From NCBI RefSeq assembly GCF_000734895.2, contig NZ_CP011382.1, forward strand, positions 4,690,700 to 4,754,699: DNA of 64,000 bases. Direction: 5' to 3'. Positions 1 to 8,764 of this stretch are shown here, one piece after another (positions within the stretch are counted from its first letter, which is position 1; each line of letters begins with the position of its first letter). The translations under genes were made by a program, and so were the position numbers. Origin of the DNA: Calothrix sp. 336/3 (GTDB lineage: Bacteria > Cyanobacteriota > Cyanobacteriia > Cyanobacteriales > Nostocaceae). Under the pieces are notes generated by a model that saw nothing but the letters and a program-made list of their open reading frames with translations, ran no database searches and was not told the DNA's origin.

Positions 1-1154
1 TTCTAGCAGATTTAGAAAATGCTCCGGAATGGCAATCCCAGTCACCGGTAATCAGTGATAATTATTCATTAACTAGAACTATTGCTCCACAGGAAATAGA
101 TTTAACCCTACCACCCCAATCCTTACTTGATTTACAGAGATCCCAGATTACCACCCCGATTGAGCAACCAGTTAAATCGGCGAAATCCTGGAAATATCCG
201 GTGGTTTTTGGTGGTATGCTTGCGGTGTTTTCCCTGGGTGGATATGGTGTTTGGCAATGGCAAAATTCCTTATCTACCTTGAAAGGACATCTGAACTCGA
301 TCAACTCCCTAGCAATTAGCCGTAATAGTGTAAATTTGGTCAGTGGCAGCGATGATAAAACAGTTAAGATTTGGAATTTGCCAAACCGGAAATTACTGCG
401 TACCCTGACAGGACACAGTGATTGGGTGTATTCTGTCGCTGTGACAACTGATGGTAAGACAATTGTCAGTGGTTCTAAGGATGGGACTGTGAAAGCCTGG
501 AATCTGGAAACTGGTCAATTACTGCGGACATTTACAGGTCATACTGCCATTGTTAATTCTGTGGCGATCGCCCCCGATAATCAAACGGTAGTTAGTGGCA
601 GCTACGATAAGAAAATTAAAGTTTGGCAGTTGCATACTGGGCAAGAAATTCTCAATTTGACAGGACATTCCCAGGAAGTACTATCTGTAGCAATTGCTCC
701 CGACGGTAGAAAATTAGTTAGTACAAGTGCGGATAGAACTATCAAAATATGGGATTTAAATACGGGTAGAGAATTGAATTCTCTCAAGGGTGATTTAGGG
801 GGTGATATTAATTCCACAGCCATTAGCCCTAATGGTCAAATTCTTGCGACTGTAAGTGATGGTAGTACTTCTCAGGTGAGAGTGTGGAACTTAAATACGG
901 GTAGGGAATTACGTCCCCCATTTACAGGTCATACAGCAGACGTTAACAAAATTCTTTTCAGCCCTAATAATGAAACAATTATTACTGGTAGTGATGATGG
1001 TACGGTCAGAATTTGGAATCTGAACACAGGTCAAGAAGTCAGATCCATTGTCACCCACCAAGGAGAAATTTACGCCTTGGCGATCGCTCCCGATGGTAAA
1101 ACTCTCGTAACTGCTGGTAAAGATAAAAATATTAAAATTTGGCAAATACCGTAA
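1..1154 (+). CDS. Ser/Thr protein kinase-WD40 fusion, C-terminal part (cut by window edge)
   Basis: The frame is open to the left edge, so the true start lies outside the window; the GTG at 201 is internal. The first visible residues (LADLENAPEW) resemble the end of a cyanobacterial Hanks-type kinase domain, compare LADLERIGETP in the kinase at 60594. A linker of about 55 residues leads to one membrane segment (around VVFGGMLAVFSLGGYGV). Seven WD40 repeats follow, each with a GH-type start and a closing W-N/D/Q, enough for one closed beta-propeller that should face away from the cytoplasmic kinase. Such proteins are thought to link phosphorylation to a protein-binding platform. The kinase assignment is inferred from the short visible end; the WD40 part is certain. 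Confidence 0.85.
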   Translation, partial: LADLENAPEWQSQSPVISDNYSLTRTIAPQEIDLTLPPQSLLDLQRSQITTPIEQPVKSAKSWKYPVVFGGMLAVFSLGGYGVWQWQNSLSTLKGHLNSINSLAISRNSVNLVSGSDDKTVKIWNLPNRKLLRTLTGHSDWVYSVAVTTDGKTIVSGSKDGTVKAWNLETGQLLRTFTGHTAIVNSVAIAPDNQTVVSGSYDKKIKVWQLHTGQEILNLTGHSQEVLSVAIAPDGRKLVSTSADRTIKIWDLNTGRELNSLKGDLGGDINSTAISPNGQILATVSDGSTSQVRVWNLNTGRELRPPFTGHTADVNKILFSPNNETIITGSDDGTVRIWNLNTGQEVRSIVTHQGEIYALAIAPDGKTLVTAGKDKNIKIWQIP

Positions 1155-1172
1155 AAAGACAAAATACCCGAA

Positions 1173-1856
1173 TCACCTTGCAGGAGTAGCACTTTTCAAC
1201 TCTTCCTGTAACATTTTTTGGTAAATTCTGGGCAGATGGCTACTCATGGAATTATTCTCAATTCCGTACCCCAAACTTGTCCAAGTCGGAGAAAGTAGTT
1301 TGAGAACTTGATTGACTTTTCCTTGACGTAAAAGCTGGGAAATATCAGTTCCCCATACCTGGGAATCACTCAACCAACGATAAACTACTGCATCTTGATA
1401 TTCTGCATCAAAGCTATAGGATGACCAAAATACAAAGCGTCCCGGTTTGGGATGATATTTCGGTGCAATCCGAAACCAAGTAGTATTAATAATTTGATAC
1501 CTACCAGCAGCAGTAGAACAGTTCCCTTGATTTGGTCCATTGACAATGGTGACACAAATCTCTGGATGACGACTCAAATCCTGGACGTGTTGTCCACCAT
1601 AAAGTAGGGAATAGGGACGCTGATGATTGGACTCACTAGCGGATATAGTGCGCATCAAAGCACGAATATGGGGATCACCACCTTTCATCACCAGAGGTGG
1701 TAATTTTGCGGGAAATACGGGATCAGAAGTCGAACGCAACTCACCAGTAATGTACCACTGAAACAGATAGACAAAAGCTAAAAGTGCTGCTAGTGGGGCA
1801 ATAAATTTCTCTAAACCTTTTAATTCCCAACCTTTCAGAATCTGACTCCTCGTCAT
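1173..1856 (-). CDS. Membrane-anchored lambda-type lysozyme (GH104-like lytic transglycosylase)
   Basis: A 227-residue protein with one N-terminal membrane segment (about residues 17-37) and an extracytoplasmic domain like the phage lambda R endolysin family. The fold is marked by SASESN, carrying the likely catalytic Glu, then LLYGG, a DLSRHP segment matching the lambda YSDHP region, and the strongly conserved STAAGRYQI. Family members cleave the MurNAc-GlcNAc bond of peptidoglycan. The membrane anchor and lack of phage neighbours suggest cell-wall remodelling by the host rather than a lysis gene. It converges with the upstream WD40 gene, leaving only 18 bp between their stop codons. ATG start. 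Confidence 0.8.
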   Translation of the reverse strand: MTRSQILKGWELKGLEKFIAPLAALLAFVYLFQWYITGELRSTSDPVFPAKLPPLVMKGGDPHIRALMRTISASESNHQRPYSLLYGGQHVQDLSRHPEICVTIVNGPNQGNCSTAAGRYQIINTTWFRIAPKYHPKPGRFVFWSSYSFDAEYQDAVVYRWLSDSQVWGTDISQLLRQGKVNQVLKLLSPTWTSLGYGIENNSMSSHLPRIYQKMLQEELKSATPAR

Positions 1857-1937
1857 GAGTTGTAATCACCATCAAAAATATAACAATTATTTTTGACGAG
1901 TTGCGCAGAAGTAAAGTTCTACAGTCACTAAGTAAGA

Positions 1938-1970
1938 TAAAAAATTCCCGACCTTTCCAGAAAGTCGGGG
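1938..1970 (-). terminator. Intrinsic terminator of the SDR gene
   Basis: Read on the minus strand, a GC-rich stem (CCCGACTTT / AAAGGTCGGG, one bulge) is followed by a run of six T. It lies 29 bp after the stop of the SDR gene at 1999-2658 and points in its direction. Confidence 0.7.
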
Positions 1971-1998
1971 GAGCTAAACATCAGCAAAAATTATCTGA

Positions 1999-2658
1999 CT
2001 AGCTTACAACTGTATAGAGTTCTGAGATATTTTTTGCGGGAGCGTCTGGTTGAGCAACTATTTCTACAACTTTATTGCGAGAGGTGGGAGTGAATAATGC
2101 TTCCACGCACACTTGAGCAACTTTTTGTCGGGGAATACTTCCCTCAAACAAAGTGTCTGCACTCTGCATAATCACAGAGTCGCTATTATCTTCATTTTTC
2201 AAGCCGCCAGGACGAACAATAGTGTAAGTCAATCCACTTTTTTGAATATACTCTTCTGCCTGCTTCTTCCAAACCAAAATTAACCAAAACAAATTGAGAG
2301 GATGGAAAAATTGCGATACACACAAGGATGAGACTAAAACGAAATGCTCTATCCCTTTATTTTTGGCAATATCAACTAAATTCTTGGTTCCTTCTAAGTC
2401 CACTTGATAGGGTTCTGTGGGATTAAAACTTGGTTTTGCCCCTGTGGCACAAATTAATACGGTACAATCACTGATAGCGCTGGCAATACTTTCCCGGTTT
2501 AAAACATCACCTTGTACTAATTCGGCAGCTTGTGGCAGTATATTTCTAGCCCTCTCTATATCTCTTACCATTGCCCGTACAGGAATATCACGGGCGATTA
2601 ATTCTTGAACAATGCGTCTACCTGTCTCTCCGGTTGCACCTGCTACAAATGCTTTCAT
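1999..2658 (-). CDS. NAD(P)-binding atypical short-chain dehydrogenase (NmrA/TIC62-like)
   Basis: A 219-residue protein that begins directly with the dinucleotide-binding glycine motif GATGETGRR, followed by an Asp-containing turn (QGDVLN) and a VSSLCVS segment where classical SDRs place the active-site Ser. IVRPGGL near residue 150 is typical of atypical SDRs of the NmrA, Ycf39 and TIC62 type. These bind NAD(P)H and act as reductases, redox sensors or assembly factors, often linked to photosynthetic membranes. The Tyr-x-x-x-Lys catalytic pair of classical enzymes is not clear. ATG start; it stands alone with its own terminator. The substrate cannot be deduced. Confidence 0.8.
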   Translation of the reverse strand: MKAFVAGATGETGRRIVQELIARDIPVRAMVRDIERARNILPQAAELVQGDVLNRESIASAISDCTVLICATGAKPSFNPTEPYQVDLEGTKNLVDIAKNKGIEHFVLVSSLCVSQFFHPLNLFWLILVWKKQAEEYIQKSGLTYTIVRPGGLKNEDNSDSVIMQSADTLFEGSIPRQKVAQVCVEALFTPTSRNKVVEIVAQPDAPAKNISELYTVVS

Positions 2659-2847
2659 GATTAACGCTATCCTGGGAAACTAAATATTTGTGTTTTCCGT
2701 TCTCTATTGTAGAGATATTGTAGAGTTTCTATGAACTTAATGAGATTTTTTTGATTTTTCCATCAAAATAAGAAATTGTGCGAAAACTTGCACAAACCTT
2801 GGGAATCATGAATATAGGCGAAACTCCCACTACTTCAGAATCGATTT

Positions 2848-3525
2848 ATGCTGGCAAGAAAACCTGAGTATCAATCCTTGGAATCAAACGAAGTTATTTT
2901 CTCTGTGGTGTCAGGTATCCAAGAGGTGGAGACAACTTCACAAGAAGTCACTCCAGAAGAACCTATACAATTTTCTGGTCATTATGCTGACTGTATGGAA
3001 ATGTATGCTCCTGCGGGTACTGTTGCTGAGTATCTCAACAGTCATGGGGTGTGGTTTTCCCGTTGTGCAGAACCCATGAAGGTGGAACCTTTAGGAGAGC
3101 ATGGTTATGCTTTAGTAATTGGTCGTTTTGGTTCTTTTGGGTATGAAGTAGAGCCAAAAATTGGTTTAGAACTTTTGCCACCCCAAGCTGGTGTTTATCG
3201 GATTCAGACTATACCGATTCCTGGCTATCAGCCACCGGGCTATGATGTCGATTATCAAGCTGTACTGCAATTGTCAGAAAACCAAGACAATAGTACGGGT
3301 ATTTTGGGTGAGTTTACTCGTGTAGAGTGGGAATTGGATTTAAAGGTATATATCCAATTTCCTCGGTTTATTCAACGTTTACCAAAATCTTTAATTCAAT
3401 CAACTGGCGATCGCCTACTTAACCAAATTGTCCGCCAAGTTTCCCGTCGTCTGACTCGCAAGGTGCAAGCAGATTTTCATCAGTCCTTTGGTATTCCCGT
3501 CCCCAAAAAGTATAAAAAGTGGTAA
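2848..3525 (+). CDS. DUF1997 family protein
   Basis: A 225-residue soluble protein without a signal peptide. After a divergent N-terminus of about 40 residues comes a conserved cyanobacterial and plastid-lineage domain (from FSGHYADCME to the FIQRLP region), which I recognise as DUF1997. The C-terminus is basic (SRRLTRKVQ), a common feature of this family. Function is unknown. The ATG start is the first in frame. It converges with the DUF4079 gene downstream, with a 50 bp gap carrying a hairpin. Confidence 0.7.
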   Translation: MLARKPEYQSLESNEVIFSVVSGIQEVETTSQEVTPEEPIQFSGHYADCMEMYAPAGTVAEYLNSHGVWFSRCAEPMKVEPLGEHGYALVIGRFGSFGYEVEPKIGLELLPPQAGVYRIQTIPIPGYQPPGYDVDYQAVLQLSENQDNSTGILGEFTRVEWELDLKVYIQFPRFIQRLPKSLIQSTGDRLLNQIVRQVSRRLTRKVQADFHQSFGIPVPKKYKKW

Positions 3526-3540
3526 GTAAGAATAGTTATT

Positions 3541-3569
3541 GTAGAGACGTTTGACGATAGCGTCTCTAC
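3541..3569. terminator. Hairpin between convergent genes
   Basis: Perfect 9 bp arms GTAGAGACG / CGTCTCTAC separated by 11 bases, placed in the gap between two convergent genes. No T run follows, so action as a bidirectional terminator is inferred from position only; sequences of this type are also dispersed repeats in Nostocales genomes. Confidence 0.4.
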
Positions 3570-3575
3570 TGGTGA

Positions 3576-4037
3576 CTATTGAGTGATAATTCTTTGGAGA
3601 ATTTGAACACCTGTGATTGCTTGCCAAGCAAATAAGCCTAAAAGGGCAAAATTTAATAATATATGGGTCATTCTTGCCCAATTTGCCCCTTTTTGCATAT
3701 AGGGAGATAGGGCAGCAGAAAAGGCGATCGCCACAGTCATTCCCAATCCTGCCAGTAGGTGAGGTCCGACAAATAATTTGCCATTGTTAATATAAGTTAC
3801 TGCCATACCTCCCACACAACCTGCCACCATCAAACCCAACAGAATTGAACCATACTGATGGTGTCTAATATTATACTTACCCTTGATTAATTCTTTCTTC
3901 TCTTCACCGGAAGCACTGCGGGTACGCTGCACTTGTAGACCGAGATAGGCAGCATACAGAGATAGCAGTAACAGTGCCCACATCATGATTGGGTGAAAAA
4001 ATTGAGACCAGTATTTAACCTCTGGTGACAGATTCAT
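3576..4037 (-). CDS. DUF4079 family integral membrane protein
   Basis: A 153-residue protein with about four hydrophobic helices. Conserved features are FFHPIMMW near the N-terminus, RHHQYGS in the middle and GPHLLAG before the third helix. I recognise the pattern as DUF4079, found in cyanobacteria and chloroplasts. The regularly placed membrane histidines resemble heme-ligating b-type cytochromes, but this is inference. ATG start; it converges with the DUF1997 gene. Confidence 0.7.
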   Translation of the reverse strand: MNLSPEVKYWSQFFHPIMMWALLLLSLYAAYLGLQVQRTRSASGEEKKELIKGKYNIRHHQYGSILLGLMVAGCVGGMAVTYINNGKLFVGPHLLAGLGMTVAIAFSAALSPYMQKGANWARMTHILLNFALLGLFAWQAITGVQILQRIITQ

Positions 4038-4223
4038 TGCGTGTTCCCCTCATTATCAAATCTTCATAAAAATTAGCATACCCTGATTTGGAATAGTGAG
4101 TGAGGCAATAGGTTACTGGTGACAGGTTACAGGGAACAGGTGATAGAAAAAGACTCTTTCCTTTCTCCTTTGCCCTTTCCCCATTGCCCCTGAAACACAG
4201 ATAATAGCTATGGACTCGTATGG

Positions 4224-5507
4224 ATGGGCATGGGTGTGAATTTAGACTTAAAAGAGATTGCTGTCATCAAAGCTGTCAAAGCTGGTGATATTCGGCAATT
4301 ACAGTTATTGCTGAGTGGTGGTGTCAACGCCAATGTCATGGATGGTGAGGGAACTTCAGCGTTAATGTATGCTGCAAGTCTGGGTTATACAGAAATAGTG
4401 CGATCGCTACTAGATTTTGGAGCAGATATCAACCTGAAACGAAGACTTTATGGTTTAACAGCCCTAATGTTAGCAGTGAGTGGACAACACACTGACGTTG
4501 TACAACTTTTACTGTCGAGGGGTGCGGATATTCATGCAGTCAATGAGGATGGTAGTACTGCGCTCATGGCTGCGGCGATGAGGGGGCACAGTGGTATTGT
4601 TAGGATGTTATTAGAGGCTGGTTCCCAGGTAAATACCAAAGATAAGGATGATGATACCGCCCTTAGTGTTGCCGTCAAACAGGGAAATTCCTCAGTTGTT
4701 GAAGCTTTGCTAGCAGCAGGTGCAGAAATTAATGCTGAAGATGCTGAGGGTGAGACACCTTTACTCTTAGCGGTGGATCGGGGAGATGTGGAGATTGTAC
4801 GTCTCTTGCTCCAAGCAAAAGCGCAGAATATTAGTACTTCTTTACTAGCTGCGGCGGCAGTTGGAGAAGGGGCGATCGCCTCACTTTTACTAGGTTATGG
4901 TGCAGATGTAAATTTTCAGGATGTCGATGGGGATACCGCCCTACACCTGGCAGCAGTGGAAGGTTATACCGAGATAGTGCGGATTTTACTGATGCATGGT
5001 GCCGATGTGCAAAAACAAAACCGTTTGGGAGATACACCCTTACTAGTTGCAGCGTTGCAGGGTTATGACGAAATTGTTGCCGCACTATTGGAAAAAGGTG
5101 CAGAGGTAAATTTTCAGAATCTAGGTGAATTTCCTCTCGCAGTTGCTATTAACCAGGGATATACAGAAACGGCGAAAATTTTACTCCACCATGGAGCAAA
5201 TCCCAATATTTTTACAAAAGATGGTAAAGCTTTATTATTCAAAGCTGTGGAAAGAAATTTTATCGACGTAGTTGAACTATTAATTCATCATGGAGTTGAT
5301 ATTAACTATCAAGATGCTGTAGGCGCAACTGCTTTGATGTGGGCAGCAGCAAAGGGTTATCCACAAATTGCCAGAATCTTGTTGCAAGCTGGAGCAGATT
5401 TTACCTGCAAAAATCAAGGAGGATATACAGCTTTAATGTTAGCCGAATTTAACGAATATCATGAAGTTGTCGATATTTTGCGAGCAGCAGATAACCAAGA
5501 AAAGTAA
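4224..5507 (+). CDS. Ankyrin-repeat protein
   Basis: A 427-residue protein made almost entirely of about twelve ankyrin repeats of 33 residues, each with the G-x-TALMxAA / G-x-x-xIVxLLLxxGA pattern. There is no signal peptide, membrane segment or attached catalytic domain, so it is probably a cytoplasmic protein-protein interaction scaffold. The ATG at 4224 is used; the ATG at 4230 is equally possible. The partner is unknown, and the gene stands alone after a 186 bp gap. Confidence 0.85.
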   Translation: MGMGVNLDLKEIAVIKAVKAGDIRQLQLLLSGGVNANVMDGEGTSALMYAASLGYTEIVRSLLDFGADINLKRRLYGLTALMLAVSGQHTDVVQLLLSRGADIHAVNEDGSTALMAAAMRGHSGIVRMLLEAGSQVNTKDKDDDTALSVAVKQGNSSVVEALLAAGAEINAEDAEGETPLLLAVDRGDVEIVRLLLQAKAQNISTSLLAAAAVGEGAIASLLLGYGADVNFQDVDGDTALHLAAVEGYTEIVRILLMHGADVQKQNRLGDTPLLVAALQGYDEIVAALLEKGAEVNFQNLGEFPLAVAINQGYTETAKILLHHGANPNIFTKDGKALLFKAVERNFIDVVELLIHHGVDINYQDAVGATALMWAAAKGYPQIARILLQAGADFTCKNQGGYTALMLAEFNEYHEVVDILRAADNQEK

Positions 5508-5793
5508 CCTCACTGTAGAGATTGAACTCTGGTTGTACTGGGTATAGATACAGCCAATTTTCAAGGTATAACAGCTCAGAAAAATTGTTTTTTTCATGTT
5601 CTTATCATTTTATTCTCACGATTATTTCATAATCATAAGATATAAATTTTAGCTATTTCCTATTTATGATTTTCAAGTTATACTGTCCATGCAGATAGAA
5701 CCTTGGAAGTAACTCATTAGCTGGTCAACCTTGAATTATTGACTATCCCGTGAAAAACCTGTGGAAAACTGATAATTTATCCGCAAACAACCT

Positions 5794-6399
5794 ATGTCAA
5801 AATTACCCTACCAACCCCTTCTTCTAAGACTCACCCATGGTTTAAATGGGGTACTAATTATTGGAGCGATGATTAGTGGATTTTTAGTTTATGATAGTTG
5901 GGATCGGAGATTTGGTGGATTAGGTTTAACTAAGCTTAATCGAGATTTGATAGATATTCACGGCACATTTGGTTTTTTTATTTCCTTTGTTTCCCTGCCA
6001 ATATTTTTGATTTATTGTTGGAAAGCAGGTAGAAATCGGTTATTACAAGGAAATACATTCAACCAGTTAGCATCCTTTGGTACACCTGGATGGTGGAATA
6101 GTATACAAAGGATTGCCAATACTCTCATGCTATTAGCGGCAATATTTGCTGTGATTTCTGGAAAATTTCAGGATGAAAATTGGTTACCCAGGCAGGAATT
6201 TCAGCATTCTTGGTACTATGTGCATCTCATGGCTTGGGTGACAATAGTCTTCTGTTTAATCATACACCTGGTAATGAGTTTAAAAGTAGGAGGAATACCT
6301 TTACTACTGTCGATGGTGAATAACAAATATCGTCCTCAAGATAATCCAAGATTGTGGCGTGATAAAATAATCAATTGGTTCCGTCGTCCACATTTTTAA
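5794..6399 (+). CDS. Cytochrome b561/b6-like membrane protein
   Basis: A 201-residue protein with four predicted membrane helices and histidines placed as in di-heme b-type cytochromes: RLTHGLNG in helix 1, DIHGTFGF in helix 2, YYVHLMAW and LIIHLVMS near helix 4. Such proteins carry electrons within the membrane. It is followed after 24 bp by the CbiG/CobE-like gene on the same strand, so co-transcription is possible. The electron donor and acceptor are not evident. ATG start. Confidence 0.7.
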   Translation: MSKLPYQPLLLRLTHGLNGVLIIGAMISGFLVYDSWDRRFGGLGLTKLNRDLIDIHGTFGFFISFVSLPIFLIYCWKAGRNRLLQGNTFNQLASFGTPGWWNSIQRIANTLMLLAAIFAVISGKFQDENWLPRQEFQHSWYYVHLMAWVTIVFCLIIHLVMSLKVGGIPLLLSMVNNKYRPQDNPRLWRDKIINWFRRPHF

Positions 6400-6423
6400 A
6401 TTATCTACGATTTACCATCAGCA

Positions 6424-6858
6424 ATGTCACTTTGGGTGGGAATTGGTTGTCAGAAGGGTGTAACAGAAAAAATCATTACAGCCGGAATTGAGCAGTTATT
6501 GACAGAATATCAACTGGATGTAGGGGCGATCGCGGGAATTGCCACCATTGATAGTAAGTCAAAAGAACCTGGGTTAGTGGGATTTTGTCAGTTAAGGGGT
6601 TGGATTTTACGAACTTTTCCCCCAGAAATCTTAAATTCTCTGACTGTACCTCACCCATCCTTATTTGTAGGGAAACAGGTGGGAACAAATAGTGTAGCAG
6701 AAGCATCTGCATTATCTGCTGTGTGGGAATTATCCCCAAATATCCCATTGGGGGAGTTAAACAAGCATTTGGTAGTCAGCAAACAGGTTTTCCACTCTCC
6801 CTATCCAGAGGAAAAAGGTTGTCTAACTCTCGCAGTAGCCAGGGAAAAACTACAGTAA
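6424..6858 (+). CDS. Cobalamin biosynthesis CbiG C-terminal/CobE-like protein
   Basis: A 144-residue protein that corresponds to the C-terminal domain of CbiG, equal to stand-alone CobE. Recognisable features are the start WVGIGCQKG, the IATIDSKSKEPGL segment (family pattern: the ATID/K-E-x-G loop), and SVAEASAL, matching the G-V-x-x-V-A-E-x-A-A motif. CbiG acts at the ring-contraction stage of anaerobic corrin synthesis; CobE's exact role is unclear. The CbiG N-terminal lactonase domain is absent here. Only 24 bp separate it from the upstream cytochrome gene. ATG start. Confidence 0.75.
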   Translation: MSLWVGIGCQKGVTEKIITAGIEQLLTEYQLDVGAIAGIATIDSKSKEPGLVGFCQLRGWILRTFPPEILNSLTVPHPSLFVGKQVGTNSVAEASALSAVWELSPNIPLGELNKHLVVSKQVFHSPYPEEKGCLTLAVAREKLQ

Positions 6859-6978
6859 TCAGGGAAAAAAATAGTCAATTCGCCTCTAATTTGAGGACAA
6901 CACAGGCTATTATCTACTACATTCCCTAATTTGTGGCGTGAAAAATTCATCCTATCGCCAGCATTTCTCTAAAATCCT

Positions 6979-7947
6979 ATGTCGGCAAACTTACATTTAT
7001 TTAGCAGGTTATCTATAGTTGTAGCTATTTCTACCATAGGTTTATGGGGTTGTGATCGCCCTGGTAGCTTTAGTAATACATCTTACACAACTAGCGTCAC
7101 TCAAACCACCGTCACCCCCAAACTACCCAAAGTAGTTGCTACTACAAAATTATTATGTGATTTAACTAAGCAAGTAGCTAAAAATACTATAGATTTAACC
7201 TGTTTGTTGCCAGGAAATACTAATCCCTACACCTATCAACCTACACCAGAGGATAAACAGGCGATCGCCGCAGCGAAATTAATCCTTTATAGTGGCTATA
7301 ATTTAGAACCAAATCTCTTTAAAACCATCAGAAATACTAAAACTAGTGGCGCAAAAATAGCTGTCATTCAACGGGCAGTTCCCAAACCATTACAAATACA
7401 AGAAGATGGTAAAATTATTCCTGACCCCTATGTTTGGCATAATGTGCAAAATGCCAGCCGGATGGTAGAAGTTATTAGAAGTAATTTGGCGAAAATTTCT
7501 CCCAAAAACGCCTCTACCTATAGTCAAAATGGCAATAAAATCAAAAAAGAATTTACCCAATTAGACGCTTGGATTAAAAAGCGGATTGCTAGCATTCCTG
7601 AAACTAATCGGAAATTAATCACCACCCAAGATAATATGGCATATTATGCCACAAGCTATGGTTTAGCCTATGCCGGAGGTTTAACAGCCATTCCTTCTCA
7701 AGCAGCAAAAAATAATGGACGCATTCACACTATTTTTACTGAAACTACTACTAACCCCAAACTCTTAAAAACCATTGGCAAAGAAACCAAAATTAAAGTT
7801 GCTGGCAGAAAGCTATATACTGACGACTTGGGTGGAGAAAAGAGCGAGGCAAAAACTTACCAGAAAATGATGACAACTAATACTAGAACAATCGTGGAAG
7901 CTTTAGGAGGAACTTATCTGATATTTGAAAATCACAAAATTAAGTAA
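6979..7947 (+). CDS. ZnuA/MntC-like ABC transporter substrate-binding lipoprotein with altered metal site
   Basis: A 322-residue protein with a lipoprotein-type N-terminus (Cys25 in LWGC) and the two-lobed fold of the Zn/Mn-binding cluster A-I family. Family landmarks are present: NPYTYQPTPED, DPYVWHN, TTQDNMAYY and KLYTDDLG. The usual metal ligands are His in NPHTY, His in DPHVW, His or Glu in TTHDA-like, and a late Asp. Here they read Tyr84, Tyr151, Gln217 and Asp282, so three of four are replaced. The C-lobe also looks about 15 residues shorter just before TIFTETT. No permease or ATPase gene is adjacent. It may be a degenerate or repurposed paralogue. ATG start. Confidence 0.8.
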   Translation: MSANLHLFSRLSIVVAISTIGLWGCDRPGSFSNTSYTTSVTQTTVTPKLPKVVATTKLLCDLTKQVAKNTIDLTCLLPGNTNPYTYQPTPEDKQAIAAAKLILYSGYNLEPNLFKTIRNTKTSGAKIAVIQRAVPKPLQIQEDGKIIPDPYVWHNVQNASRMVEVIRSNLAKISPKNASTYSQNGNKIKKEFTQLDAWIKKRIASIPETNRKLITTQDNMAYYATSYGLAYAGGLTAIPSQAAKNNGRIHTIFTETTTNPKLLKTIGKETKIKVAGRKLYTDDLGGEKSEAKTYQKMMTTNTRTIVEALGGTYLIFENHKIK

Positions 7948-7996
7948 TCTTTGAGATAGGAAAATTTTCAAAATATCTAATTTTAAGTTATCCTGT

Positions 7997-8722
7997 TTAA
8001 GGAATATACTGTTTAATTATATCTCGCCAAATTTGATATGCTTGCCCATGTAAATGTAAGCCATCATGGGTATATTGCTTATCCATTTCTCCTTCTGTAT
8101 TGACTAAGTTGGGGAATAAATCCAGATAAAGATAATCATATTTCAACGCCAATTTTCGTAAGTCTTGATTGAAGCTAATAATATTTTGATTATCCTGCCA
8201 AAATCTTTCGCAGTTATTATTTACAGGCAATAAGCTCTGCACAAAAACCTGTGTTTGGGGAATTCTTCTCTTAAATTCATCGAGAATTGTCTCATACTTA
8301 ATCAGAGTATCTTTAACTGTTCGATTCTCATTAATTAAGTCATTAATGCCTATCAGTAAAAATATTTTGTTGGGAGGATAACTAATTATCGAATCTAAAC
8401 GATAAAGAACTCTATCAGTTGTATCCCCGGAAATTCCTCGATTGAGAATATTGAATCCACCTAATAGCTCAGACCATTCTGCTTCATCTGTTAAACTATC
8501 ACCTAGCATAATGATATCATTTTTCCCACTCGGCAGGCTTTCAAATTGGCTTTTCTTATGCCAATAATAAGCGGGATAATTAGCAGGACTAAATTCATCT
8601 ATGGGGTTAAGAATCTGAGAAATTTTTTGTTTTAAATAGGATACTCCCCCCCGACGGACAACAAAAGCTATAGCGAACAAGATAAAAAGTATATTTAATC
8701 CCAAGGAAATATAAAAAAACAT
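7997..8722 (-). CDS. SGNH/GDSL-type hydrolase, membrane-anchored
   Basis: A 241-residue protein with an N-terminal hydrophobic anchor (residues 4-22) and an SGNH-hydrolase domain. All four signature blocks are visible: GDSLT (catalytic Ser), NRGISGDTT (Gly), LIGINDL (Asn) and HDGLHLHG (catalytic Asp/His). Relatives hydrolyse ester bonds in lipids, platelet-activating-factor-like substrates or cell-surface polysaccharides. The anchor suggests action at the outer face of the inner membrane. It lies 42 bp after miaA on the same strand, so read-through from miaA is possible. ATG start. Confidence 0.85.
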   Translation of the reverse strand: MFFYISLGLNILFILFAIAFVVRRGGVSYLKQKISQILNPIDEFSPANYPAYYWHKKSQFESLPSGKNDIIMLGDSLTDEAEWSELLGGFNILNRGISGDTTDRVLYRLDSIISYPPNKIFLLIGINDLINENRTVKDTLIKYETILDEFKRRIPQTQVFVQSLLPVNNNCERFWQDNQNIISFNQDLRKLALKYDYLYLDLFPNLVNTEGEMDKQYTHDGLHLHGQAYQIWRDIIKQYIP

Positions 8723-8764
8723 GATATTTAAAAGTCAATCTGTAATCACGGTCAGTACATAATT

